Source: Toxonevra muliebris
Taxonomy: Eukaryota; Arthropoda; Insecta; Diptera; Pallopteridae
DNA length: 64,000 bases
Assembly: GCA_963691655.1 (NCBI GenBank)
Contig: OY829328.1
Location: 12,664,704-12,728,703, forward strand
Direction of reading: 5' to 3'
The translations under genes were made by a program, and so were the position numbers. Position 1 is the stretch's first letter, and each line of letters starts with the position of its first letter. The notes under the pieces are model-generated. The model was not told the origin of the DNA, searched no databases, and worked only from the letters and a program-made list of their open reading frames with translations. Shown here in pieces: positions 33,816 to 45,423 of this stretch.

Positions 33816-36812
33816 AAGTTACATGCAGAATCTTCATACGCCAAGTGGCGACTGTAAATTCGATTACAAGATGACTAGCCAAGATGGCGGGCAATCTATA
33901 ACGATGTGAAAAGAAAAATTAGATACGAAAATAAAATATTTAATTTAATTTTTTTTTGGGGTGCCTTAACCCATGATGGAGGTGGTCTTATAATCATACA
34001 TATTGGAAATATGAATGCTATTGGCAGTTGTCAAATTTTTAGAGATGCTTCCCATCGTTGCAAATAAAAGAGATTGCATAGTGAGGAGCGATGAAAAACT
34101 TGAACGATTCAAAATAAATCGTCGAAAGTAGGATTTGCTTCGTCTTACTTTTTTTTTATAAATTACCGGATCAAGATAATGTCGTGTGACATTAACGAAA
34201 TATAAAAGTTCTGCATACCTCAACCCATTTTTAAGATAAAGGTGTTGGTGTTCGAATTCGGCTTAAAATTGTTGCTCCGCCATCTGTGTGTGTGAAGTTC
34301 AAGACATACCCCATACATATAGAGAGGAAAAGCTTTAGAGGATGTTATTTCGTGCCCAAAAACCAAAACACTCCACTAAAGTAATAGTCGTTGCATTTTT
34401 ATTACCCGCAACTGTACACAAAAATCTACAACGAAAGAAATAAACAACAATACTTGAGCCCTCTTTGATCACTTTCAAGTGTGACCGGGTAAACTCAATT
34501 TTTTCAAAATTTAAATTTAGACAAACGACGTCATCTCTCTGTTGTGTTTGCGGTGCGAAGTCACAGGCATATGTGAATGAAAGTCAAACAAAATAAAAAC
34601 AAAATAAAAAACGGAAAAATATACTGCAAATCATTGTGAATATAAAACCCAAAAGTAGTTAAGCAGATGTCTTAACATTGGCAATATACATACATACATA
34701 TATACAATACATAGAGAGATCACCGCATGCCGCCACTGACACCGAAGTTGAACCGCGATGCCTTCACATATGACTCATTATCACAGCCGAATTTCTGCTA
34801 GCGTATCACGTAAATAACCTATTTATAAGATTGCTGGTGTTGTTGATAGTTACGTTGAACTGAACAGATCAATGATTGCCAAAAATAATATCTATATGGG
34901 CACATATGTATGTACATGGAAAACGGATATATATGAAAATGTCTCGAGTTGTGCTGTTGCTCTCGTTACGTCTCACTAACGGTAATTAGCATACGTGCAT
35001 TATCATCAATATTAGACTAACCAACAACTTTTCAGATATATGTACATATGTAGGTAGGCAGCACGCGCTCTATATCGCGTGAGAGAGAACAAAACGATAA
35101 TTTGTTAATTATCCGTTTCCGCTCAAATTAGCTGCACGAATAACTATATACATAACTAACGAAGACGTACAACAACAATAATAACGCATATACACATTAT
35201 CGAATGCATTTTATGATCGGTATTATAGGAGATTCCCCGAAGAAGTGGGCTGGGTCAAAATGACTAGTATTGTGACGTCAATAATATGCTACGTGCTCCA
35301 AAACTACTAACGGGCTAGGCAACCACCAAACAACCGGCTATATTTGTATTTGAATGATGCATGCGGCAATTTTCGCACATGGAGAGTAATTCACAAAACC
35401 GCGCAATTCTAAACAAGCTGTGAATTAATTCATTAAATATTTATTGTTATTATTTGTTTCACAGCTTTAAAAAGTGGGATGAAGTGTACATACGCATTTA
35501 ACCCTATTAGTATTATGCTATTTTATGAAATGAAGTACCATGAAAAGACTTAAATTCGTTTATATGAAAAATGCTGTTAAAAATCAAGAAACTCAATACA
35601 TTTTATTTATTAAAACAATACAGCATAAACATACGTCAAAACGAAATTTAAACTAAAAAAGTTGTTCATTACATATAACACGCAGCATTTTGTGAAAGTT
35701 ATTTGAAAGTTTTTCTAAACTTTGCACCATTGCCTTAAGGCTCTTCCCTTATTGTATTGGCATCTACGGCGGACTTTAGATGCAGTTGGAGAAGGTTAAC
35801 TTTCAAAAGGAGCTGCTAAAATTTCCTAAATTTGATTGCTTGTTGACACATTGCCATGGTTTAATTCATTCAAACTTATTATTTTTATCTTAAGTATAAT
35901 CAACTAAATTTGATGGGATGCTTCTTTAATTTAATTTAATTTAATTGAGAACCAACGCAAGTTACTATTTGAGATCTGTTAATTTGAATACTATAACGAC
36001 TTTAATCAAAATACTGACTCAAAATCACTTGATGGTAAGACAAGAGTTAAACATTTTTCGACTGTGATTCCCCATTTGATTTTAAGTATTTTACTTGTAT
36101 TGCATGTCGATCGACAAACTCTACAAATCGTTTGGGTTTGGTTAATGTTGCCTCTATCGACAATGGAAATTATTGTGTGTGAAATCGCACAATATGTGAA
36201 AACACACAATCGCTTAAATGTTAATGATTTGAACAAAGAAGTTCTTCACGTATGGAGAGAAAACCATTAGAAATATTTAGAAACTTGAAATTTAATTTAG
36301 CAAAGAATTAAAAAATAATAAGAAATTACTTTTTAGTTATCTCTTTGTGAAATAATTAAAAAAGAGGACTTTCCCACATTGAATGAATCCCCTGAAAAAG
36401 ATGATTTGAAACAAACATTTTAATTTGTTTTTTGTCTCGTTTAACTAGTGTGACAAACAAATTATGGTCAAATAGAAGATCAAAAATGAAATACAAGCTA
36501 AGCAAAAATATACAGTAAGTCTTATTGACTGTAATGTAACATAAATGCTGACAGAATTATCTGAGATTTGGCAATTAACACCGTATTTGGCATAAATTCC
36601 GTCAAGCCTTGTTGGTACAGTAACACAGAATGCATTTTATTTGTGAGGCAAAATTGTTGATGAACTCATAGGACCTGAATTTATTGGCCCAGGACATTAG
36701 GCAAGTTGTTGTGGATTTTAATTAGTCACACACCTAAAAATAAGGTAGCCTATAAAATATATATTTTAAAAGAGGGAAGCCGCCGACAGCAGCCAAACAC
36801 ACACCAATGACA

Positions 36813-36935
36813 ACTGGTCGAACTTAGAAAGAGCCAAACCAGATTTATCATAGGATTCATAACTGGACTATGGGTCTTAGAAAGGGTCAATTTTACAAAC
36901 CACACTAGTGCATTGATTTTTGAGAAGAGGGAGTA
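36813..36935 (+). pseudogene. Possible RNase H fragment of a non-LTR retrotransposon
   Basis: One frame reads LVELRKSQTRFIIGFITGLW, then VLERVNFTNHTSALIFEKRE and a stop. This resembles the end of the RNase H domain in Jockey/I-type elements, where a helix is followed by GxxTGHxxL...H. The diagnostic His and Cys residues are changed, and nothing upstream confirms it. Low confidence. Confidence 0.3.
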
Positions 36936-38289
36936 AATTCTAGAGCTTGGAAAAATTTGTTTTGGATAAAATTCGATCTATTTCTATTACCAAAAAACTT
37001 TAAGAAAAATATTGATATTACCTACTCTTGTTACTGTAAGGGATTAAACAAAGTTATATATGATGTAATCGCTTAAGAGGATTTAAAATGGGAAATCCAT
37101 ATGAAATATTTGCTACTGCAAGAAAATTACTTAATTGCTTTATCAATTAAAATTTGTCAATTTTAATATATTTTTTTAATTAATTTATTTATTTACAGTT
37201 ACTATAAAATTCGCGTGCGGTGTGTCAAAAAATATCAAATCCATTAATTCTCAATGTGTATGTATATATTAAATAGTTGTCAATGGATTGAGAAGAAATT
37301 TATTATTTACATACCTTGCGGATAAATTCATCTGGCATTGCAAAGTTGTAGTATTAGCAAAAACACAAAAAAATATATATATACATATATAAACATGTAT
37401 GTACATAAAAAATACATAAATTCGGTAGCTTTGTTAACTTTTTATGATAACTTAATGATTAGGCACGCGTATCGCGAGTTTCACGCTATATTGTATATAT
37501 TATTGCACAGAAATTCAACAAATTAAACAATTAGTATGATTTGAAATGATTTGCGAAATGTATAGCAGCGGGTATTTTATTTTTCACAGATACGTAAAAG
37601 TAAAATACATAAACACATGATTTCATTACTTTTACAATTCTTGTTCAATTTTAAATAGCTCAATAGCTAAAGCTATTTGCAATAAATTAAGCTTAGAAAT
37701 ATTTACGTTAGCATGTGAAATAGCAAATTTATCCAACCTTTTCTAGAGAAACTTTTACATATAGTCTTCGCGACACTCTTTCAATATTTGAGTTTAAACA
37801 CAGCACTAATCGCAAATTATAAAAATATTCCACAAGCTATAGATCAAAATTTCATTCATGGATTTTCCATTCGTGTATATCTTGTCTGCCATATACTCGT
37901 AATTATGTACAAGCTTTTAGCTTTTCTATGTTAAATAATGCTAAATAATATGAGAGATACTCGTGGGGAATCCAAATTCCAATTATAAACGATCGCGTCG
38001 CTTAGCGATAATAGCAAGAAGAAAACTCAAAGAGATCATGCGCTCATTGCTACAACAAAACTACTACTATTACAATTCATACAGGTGCCAGTTCAGTGCC
38101 AAGAGAGGGTGTTAATACAAAAAAAAATGCAAAAAACAAAACAAAACAAAAAATGAACACGGTGGATAATTTCTCCTTAGAGAAATATGTGCTAAAATTT
38201 AAACGTCGAAAGAGATCAGCGAGATGAGAGAAAGAGCGAAAATTGAAAATTACCTTTGAATCGATTGATCATTCGCGCAACGATCATGG

Positions 38290-38327
38290 TATAAAGACGA
38301 ATAAATTGACGGTAAGCGAGTCATTCG
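38290..38327 (+). promoter_or_regulatory. Candidate TATA/Inr core promoter of Tdc1
   Basis: TATAAA at 38290-38295 is followed 33 bases later by TCATTC, an insect initiator match with A at 38323. This is the normal TATA-to-+1 spacing. It lies 331 bases upstream of the Tdc1 ATG, giving an intron-free leader of that length. Predicted from motif and spacing only. Confidence 0.5.
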
Positions 38328-38653
38328 TGCAAAGGAAGTATTAGTAACGAGGTGAATTTAGAAAAAATAAGAAAACAAGTAAAAATATAAATTATATTCA
38401 AACATATAATATAATTATATGTATATGTTAACTTAAAAGTAAAAATTAGAATAAATACATATTTGATTGAATTGCAAAGTAGGAATTTCTGTGCAAACAT
38501 AAACGCTAAGTGACAAGTGGAAAAATATAGCAGCTGGAAAATATTTATATAAAGTGCAAATAAAAAATCAAGTGTTAAGGTGCAATTAAACAATAAACAA
38601 ATATTAAATTTGAATTAAACGTTAAAGTAGAGATACCACACAATTTAAGAAAA

Positions 38654-41600
38654 ATGAATGCTGAAGAATTTAGAAAACATGGCAAGGAAATGATCGACTA
38701 CATTTGCGAATATGCCAATAATATTGAACAACGTGATGTGGCGCCCACATTGGATCCAGGATATTTAAAACTTTTATTACCAGGTTTGTAAAAAAAAAAA
38801 AACAAATAATGAGAAGTACATATTACATGTGAAGTAATTAAATGATTGAGTTTGAATTTTTGATGAGATGAGTTTTATATTATTGAGCGACATAGAAATT
38901 TGAGCTTAACAACTATCTGATTCGAGATTTGCTATTGACAAGTTGTGTCGTATAGAAAATTATTTTTTATAAAGGGCTGTAGCCTGGGTTCGATCAAGGA
39001 CTATTTTCACAGAGCTCTCATTCACTCGCAGTTAATTTTGGCTTGTGCAAAATAAGATTTAAATTTATTCAGTTTTAAAAAACGCACAACTTTGGAAATT
39101 GTGTATTCAATTCCCACTTTCAGTGTGTTTCCCATTTCTTGAAAGCATCAGTTGTGATTGGTGATTTCCCATAGAAGATTTATGGGTATATAAAAATATA
39201 AAAAAAATAAATCCATGATGCAAAGTGAAAATTACTAGCAATTAACTCGATAAATTTTGCTCAAAGAAAAGCAAAAAAATTTGTTTTTTACTTTTCACAT
39301 TTTAATTGAGCAAATCATCAATTACGCCTTTCAGCCAGCAACAACAAACCTACAAGGCTATGGAAGTGTTTGTGAAATTTCACTGATCAAAAATTTTAAC
39401 AGAAATGTACGAATAAATTATGTGCAAATATTCGATAATTAGTAACACAAAAAAAAAAAAAAACAAATAAACAGAAATGCTGCTTTTTCAAAGTAGGTTT
39501 AGTGCATCCCACACATTCACATGTAGTACATATAAATATAATAACAATATTTACAGAAAATATAAATTAATAGTGGCCGAAATGATCAAAGCCTAAGCAG
39601 CTCAGCTGCTGATATTTCATATTCTAGCATATATATGTAAAAGAAATTATCATCGAATCATAAAAAATCCTATGCATCCATTGAGCATATGATTTTAAGA
39701 GCCTCTTTACAGATTCTTCAAAATGAAAAAAAAAAAACAAAAAATAATCAATTGTTAATTTAAAAACAACATACGTAAAATTATATTAAATAAGTAGTAG
39801 ATACTAATTAGCAACTAAAAACAAACAAACTAAAAAGTATTAACTACATATGTAGATAAAGTACAAAAATGTATTTGTTCTTCAAAAAAAAAAAAACACT
39901 AAAAATTTTCGCTTTTAACAACATACAAAAAAAAAAAAAAAAAATACCAAAATGTATATTTACTTTAGCTAAACAAATCCAGAATAACTAAATACCAATT
40001 TGCCTTCGTAGATTTATAAATAATGTACGAGTATTGTATGAAATTTTGCTCATTAGTTCAGTACTCAAAGTGTTAATTGAAATCTTAAAGATACGCCACT
40101 AAATATTTAATTTGTGGGAGTAAATATTTTCACATATCTTCTAATCTATTCAATGCCAATTGTCTTTATACTATAGATAGCTGCTCGTGTACATATTTAA
40201 TTGATTTGTTTATTTTATTTATTATTTTTTGCAGATAAAGCGCCACTAAAGCCTGAAAAATTTGACGATGTTTTAAGTGATTTTGAAGAAAAAGTGATGC
40301 CCGGTGTAGTACACTGGAATCATCCAAAATTCTTTGCATACTTTCCATCAGGCAATTCATTTCCTTCAATTTTGGGCGATATGCTAAGCAGTGCCATTGG
40401 ATCTATTGGATTCTCATGGGTAAGAATTTATTGATTATTATTTACTATTAGAACTTCCTTTGTAAAGTGTTGATTCATATAACTGGCATGACATAATTAA
40501 AACATTAACGATAACCGCCGATAATCTGCAACACCAAATGTGTATCTGTGATTATTTTTGGCTTCGTTCGTTTTAGTTGTTTCTATTGATATGTTTGTGC
40601 CTATTTACTTATTAAATATCATTAATTATTTTTCTTTACAGGCTTCATGTCCTGCGGCTACAGAATTAGAAACCATCGTTCTCGATTGGTATGCTAAAGC
40701 ATTAGGCTTGCCTAAAGCCTTCATCAGTGATTTGCCTGGCAGCCGCGGTGGTGGTGCACTTCAAGGATCTGCTTCAGAATGTACACTTGTTTGTATGATC
40801 ACAGCACGATCACGTGCAATACAAAAATTAAAAGGGATCAATTCTGAAATACATGAAAGCGTCTTTCTGCCACAACTGATTGCATATGCTAGTAAAGAAG
40901 CTCACTCATCAGTGGAGAAGGCTGCAAAAATGGCGTTGGTGAAATTGCGTATTATTGAGGCGGATGCACATGGACGTATGCGTGTTGATTTGTTGCGTCA
41001 AACGATACAAAACGATGCAAATGCAGGACTGACTCCATTCTTTGTTGTTGCTACTGTAGGCACAACGGGCGCATGCGCGTTTGATAATTTAACAGACATT
41101 GGCAAAGTGTGTAAAGAGGTGTCGAGCATTTGGTTTCATGTCGATGGTGCATATGCGGGCAATTCATTTATTCTACCAGAAATGCGCCAGTTTTCTGCAG
41201 GCTTAGAATATGCCGATTCGTTCAATACTAATCCAAATAAGTTGCTGTTGACGAATTTCGATACGTCAGCAATGTGGGTGAAGGACGTAATGAGCCTGAA
41301 AACAGCACTGAATGTAAATCCACTGTATTTACAACATGAGCATGATAAAGCTATTGACTATCGTCATTATGGCATTCCGTTGAGTCGTCGCTTTCGGGCG
41401 CTGAAATTGTGGTTCGTTTTTCGTTCATACGGCATCATGGGTCTGCAGGCTTATATTAGGAATCATATGGCGCTGGCGAAAAAATTCGAAATGCTCGTGC
41501 GTAAAGATGAGCGCTTCGAAGTACGAAATGATGTGTATTTGGGTTTGGTGTGCTTCCGTATGAGGTAAAAGTTTACATTCGAAATAAACCAATTTCCTAT

Positions 41601-42211
41601 TTTACTTAAAAGTTTTCTTCTTTTTTTTTTTGTGCACTTTTAGAGCTGCTGATACCTGCAATCAAGAATTACTTGCTCAGCTAAATCACTCGGGCAAAAT
41701 GCACATGATACCTTCGATGGTCAATGGCAAATACGTGATTAGATTTTGTGTAACTTACGAGCATGCCACCGAAAAGGATATAGGTAGGTGTTTGCAGTTA
41801 AAATCTTTATGAGGAAATCGAGTAATTCTATTTTATTTTACAGTTGAAGCATGGTCCGTCATAAAAGCATTTGCTGAGGATATTTTACGTGATGTCAATT
41901 TGGAGATTGCATCTTTACCCACTACGCCCGAAAAAGAGAAAGTCAACTCAGAACCACAACCAATCACTGGCAAGCCGCCAATTAAAAAGAAGCTTACACG
42001 CACCAAATCATTACGTTTCTCCTTTACTCGCAGCATTTCACGTGAAATGTACGAGAGCCAAAGTGAGCATCTCAAGGATGGTTGTACGCCAATATTAGTC
42101 GTAGATTCGAATGCCATGTTACAGAGTTTCCTAAAAGCTACAGCTGACAACAATAATCAAAATAAACTGAAAGGCATCGCTGATGTGGACACAGATGAGG
42201 CTAGCAATTAA
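38654..42211 (+). CDS. Tdc1: Tyrosine decarboxylase 1 (non-neural type)
   Basis: PLP-dependent tyrosine decarboxylase making tyramine; in Drosophila Tdc1 works outside the nervous system, notably in Malpighian tubules. Five exons join in frame: 38654-38783, 40235-40419, 40642-41564, 41644-41783 and 41844-42211 (1746 nt, 581 aa). Landmarks: MNAEEFRKHGKEMIDYICEY; PGVVHWNHPKFFAYFPSGNS; SCPAATELE; GSASECTLV; SKEAHSSVEKAAK; VATVGTTGACAFD; HVDGAYAG; NTNPNK with predicted PLP lysine K305; DYRHYGIPLSRRFRALKLW; and an HSGKMHMIPSMVNGKYVIRF block. The tail carries KKLTRTKSLRFSFTRSISRE, a basic serine-rich stretch that could be phosphorylated. The central 923-nt exon has no introns, where Tdc2 has several; only the first intron position is shared with Tdc2. 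Confidence 0.95.
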
Positions 42212-42590
42212 TACACACATCCATGTACAGCAGAAGAGGGAATCAGCGCAGGGCGCTATTCCTTTTCTGAGAATCTATTACCTCCAATAACTTTTGTAAT
42301 TAGTATTAAAAAACTTAGCATTATAAGTTTAATGCATCTAAAACATTCACGATCATACCTCAGCTGGCTGGCTGATTCATTTGCATATAGTGTTCCTAAA
42401 TGTACATTTCTCATTAATTAATTTATTCTTAATTATTATTTAAACTTTAAAGCCGTCATATTATTTATTAAATTGCATACATTCGCGCACTCACACTATC
42501 GCAAGCATTTTATGTATCTAAGAATACACATCTATTTTGGTATGTAAGAATAGGTACGTATTTATTTATCATTTTGTACAATTTACATTT

Positions 42591-42596
42591 AATAAA
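42591..42596 (+). terminator. Candidate poly(A) signal of Tdc1
   Basis: AATAAA 380 bases after the Tdc1 stop, after an AT-rich 3' UTR. Motif evidence only. Confidence 0.4.
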
Positions 42597-43440
42597 TACT
42601 TAAGCAACATAAATTCCAAGAACGAAAGCATTTTTGAATCGGAAAAATTTTTCAATCACAATTGCATCTGTTTCTTACATCTGTTATGACCATCATGTCA
42701 TCCACGATGTGTGATATAAATTAATTTCAATTGATTGAAATAGATAGGGTGAAAGTGAATGCGCTTCAAGTGCTTTATTGTTAAAGAAAAAAACTGATTC
42801 CGAGGAAAGAACGTGTTTTAATAAACTTTGATATATTTTGTTTATTAGTTGTAGATGGTTGGTCATCATATTCAATGTAGATTACTGACTGTTTTTCATG
42901 ATAAATGTAGAAAGAAATGAGATTTGTAGAGTTTTTATTGACATGATCCTCTCACAAGAAGTTAAAAAACTTCAAACGTTCAGAGTTCCAATAATAGGAA
43001 GCTGTAGAAGTAAAATTCTTAAAAGAGATATCTGTGGTCATAAGCAATAACAACACAACTCGAGTTTTGTCGAATTCGAGTTATATCTTCATATCCGATT
43101 TCATATTGTGTAAAATCTTTATGAATTTCGCTTAAGTGGTTTACGAAATATTAAGGAATAGCACAACTCAACAAAAGCATTGGTTACTCTTTGAAACGTA
43201 GCTCAAAAGCTACTATTTCGGCACTAAATGGTGACGGAAGTAAAAGATTAAACACTAGTATAAACTTTTATTCAAATTATGATTTTTTCACACTAAAACT
43301 TTTTTATTTTTGTTAATTTTTCTAGATTTAATTTATTTATTTTGCATGCACTTAATTTAAAAAAAAAAAACTTTACAAAAAATTAAATACAATGGACTGC
43401 AAGATGAAATAGCGTCGATCGACGACAACTGATTTGCTCA

Positions 43441-43892
43441 GTGGTTAGTAAAGACAAAGGCAAAATATGCCGTTGTCCAGATGATTGTGCCTTTTTAGAG
43501 AATAAAATTCCAGTTTCTTTCTGTTCTCTCGCTGGAATGCTCTATTTCAAATTTGATTTCAGACAATTGGTGAATTCACTTCACCAGCTACTGATTAGGA
43601 TTTACTTAACGGTATACTGTTTGCATATCATTACCTGAGATATTTACAAAAAAGAAAGTGTAAAATTTCTTGGAAAACTCTTTTCACAATTGCATTTGAA
43701 CTTTTGAAGTGCTTTTTAGTAAAATACAAAAAGCACACTTATGCTGTTATGCCTTGTGACTACAGAGATATTGGTAACTGTGACCTGCAAGGTGAAACTG
43801 CTCTAGCTTCCAAAATAAACCACATCTTTGAGCCCAGTTTAACTAAGAATGGCTGCTATGCACAGAGTAGCGGCAGCCAGTGCAGCAACTAA
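43441..43892 (+). other. Two cysteine-rich open stretches, uncertain
   Basis: The frame at 43441-43638 reads CRCPDDCAFLENKIPVSFCS with a following LYFKFDFRQLV. A second frame at 43704-43892 reads VMPCDYRDIGNCDLQGE then KNGCYAQSS. The CxCxxxC and YFKF pattern is faintly like the late ectodomain of DEG/ENaC (pickpocket) channels, but the order and spacing do not fit well. No start, transmembrane segment or splice partners were found. It may be a gene relic or chance. Confidence 0.15.
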
Positions 43893-44108
43893 CCATCATT
43901 CAAATGAAGACCCATGTCTTATTGTTGATGAAAAACGTAAATGTAATAACAATTAACGAGACAAGCTTGACCCTTTCAACACTTTGAAGACTGATACACT
44001 CTGGACATAGACGTGGTATTTTCTCTGGTCATATAAATTGCTAAATGATATACTTTATGGTATATCTGTAACTTTGCAACTCCAAACTTAAGATCTTTGG
44101 TTACACCG

Positions 44109-44190
44109 GACATTCACACATTTTGACTTGTCAGCAATACATTTTAGATTGCTGAAAGTGAAAATATTCACGTGAAAATTTGTTCACGAT
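44109..44190. repeat. Copy of a short TTCACGTGAA hairpin repeat
   Basis: The block GCTGAAAGTGAAAATATTCA then CGTGAAAATTTGTTCACGAT is repeated in inverted form at 52668-52754. The other arm here (GACATTCACACATTTTGACT) pairs only weakly. Likely a small MITE family. Confidence 0.45.
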
Positions 44191-44475
44191 AGGTTTGTAT
44201 AATTCAATAACAGATTATACATACGTAGCAATCACGAACAAACTTGTAGTAATTATTGATAAAATACAGGCAGATGGATCTACTGACAAGTAAATGGGGC
44301 CTAGAAATTAAGTATTGTAGAGTAGGCAAATTAGGGAAGTGGATTTAAATAAAACTTGAAGTAAGGTAAAGAAAAACTTACCTGATGAATTGTAAAATTG
44401 GACAAATTTAGGATATCTACAGAAAATAGTAATAGTAAACAAAACTTTAATATTCCGGCTTCACGTGTAAGCAAT

Positions 44476-44539
44476 CAGCTGCTTTTAATGAATTGAACAA
44501 AAAACTAAAAAATATGCCGCTGTACTAAAACTATCGATA
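44476..44539 (+). promoter_or_regulatory. E-box and DRE-type elements upstream of cyclophilin H
   Basis: AATCAGCTG (CAGCTG at 44476-44481) and a perfect TATCGATA at 44532-44539 lie 130-190 bases upstream of the ATG. Both are core-promoter elements of Drosophila housekeeping genes (the AWCAGCTGWT E-box and the DREF site). Binding is inferred from motif match. Confidence 0.45.
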
Positions 44540-44667
44540 TATTGGTAGCCATAAGACGCGTTAATGCTTTTGTTAAATGTCAAATAAACGTAAACAAAAA
44601 AACTCAGCATCGGTTAGTGTTTCATTAATTTCACAAAAAGTTGCATTTAATTGAATTATTATTAAGA

Positions 44668-45332
44668 ATGCCTACTTGGAACCAAATACAATCGCAACTA
44701 CGCAATGCAAATAATCCGGTAGTTTTCTTCGATATATCAGTTGGAACGACGGTAAGTAATGAAATCATAAAATTTGCGTAAACTCTGAAAGCATTCCCAT
44801 TTAGGAAATTGGACGCATGATATTTGAATTATTTGCTGATACCGTGCCGAAAACTGCTGAAAATTTTCGTCAACTATGCACTGGAGAATATCGGCCAGAC
44901 AGTGTACCAATGGGTTTCAAAGGCGCAAGCTTCCACAGAGTTATTAAGGATTTCATGATACAGGGTGGTGATTTTGTGCATGTAAGTGAATGTACTTTCA
45001 ATATAAAATTTGTTTATATTTGTGGATTATATCTAATACAGGGTGATGGTACTGGAGTAATGAGCATATATAGTGGCACATTCCACGATGAAAACTTTGT
45101 ACTGAAACATGATTCACCTGGCTTACTATCGATGGCAAATAGTGGCAAAGATACAAACGGTTGTCAGTTTTTTATTACATGTGCAAAATGTAATTTTCTC
45201 GACGGCAAACATGTAGTCTTCGGACGTGTTTTGGATGGTCTACTAATAATGCGAAAAATCGAAAATGTACCCACCGGCCCGAACAACAAACCCAAACTAC
45301 CTGTAACAATATCACAATGTGGGCAGATGTAA
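44668..45332 (+). CDS. PPIH: Peptidyl-prolyl cis-trans isomerase H-like cyclophilin
   Basis: Three exons, 44668-44751, 44805-44981 and 45042-45332, give 183 aa. The sequence contains the single cyclophilin domain: [35 protein letters not shown], the catalytic [16 protein letters not shown] (H-R, F and Q in place), [18 protein letters not shown] and [11 protein letters not shown]. Length, the short N-terminus ([13 protein letters not shown]) and the TGEYR insertion match cyclophilin H/USA-CYP, the isomerase bound to Prp4 in the U4/U6-U5 tri-snRNP. The residue equivalent to CypA Trp121 is Phe (CNFLDGK), which in cyclophilins lowers cyclosporin affinity. Intron 2 is 60 nt with no stop, so unspliced RNA would encode a 20-residue insertion beginning [10 protein letters not shown]. 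It faces PGAP3 tail to tail. Confidence 0.93.
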
Positions 45333-45378
45333 GATTTAATTTAAATTATTTTTTTTTTTACTGAGAATGTGGAGATTT

Positions 45379-45384
45379 AATAAA
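45379..45384 (+). terminator. Candidate poly(A) signal of cyclophilin H
   Basis: AATAAA 47 bases beyond the stop. Cleavage 10-30 bases on would fall at or within the convergent PGAP3 3' end (its stop codon ends at 45424). Confidence 0.5.
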
Positions 45385-45423
45385 ATTTGACTACAATAAT
45401 TACATTAGAAAAAAATTATCTAC

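Larger units (their letters stand above)
29283..38289. other. 9-kb gene-poor interval between the secreted ORF and the Tdc1 promoter
   Basis: Apart from the mobile-element relics listed (30259, 31312, 31615, 32440, 33640, 36813) I see no supported gene. It contains (TTTAA)n near 35930-35945 and many CATA-type simple repeats (34680-34710). The stretch 34260-35420 is somewhat less AT-rich and is a reasonable place for Tdc1 regulatory DNA, but no specific site is claimed. Confidence 0.45.
42597..44470. other. Intergenic DNA between Tdc1 and cyclophilin H
   Basis: About 1.9 kb with the uncertain cysteine-rich frames at 43441-43892 and a small hairpin repeat at 44109-44190. Otherwise I see only AT-rich sequence with no RNA gene or homologous ORF. 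Confidence 0.4.

Noticed and set aside
36006..36270. Overlapping frames of 76 and 68 codons on opposite strands
   Set aside because: Looked at as a possible transposase piece (VLHVWREN at the end), but no DDE, HTH or other motif could be read on either strand.
43441..43892. DEG/ENaC (pickpocket) channel gene
   Set aside because: CxCxxxC plus YFKF is suggestive, but cysteine order, transmembrane helices and neighbouring exons are missing. Kept only as an uncertain feature.
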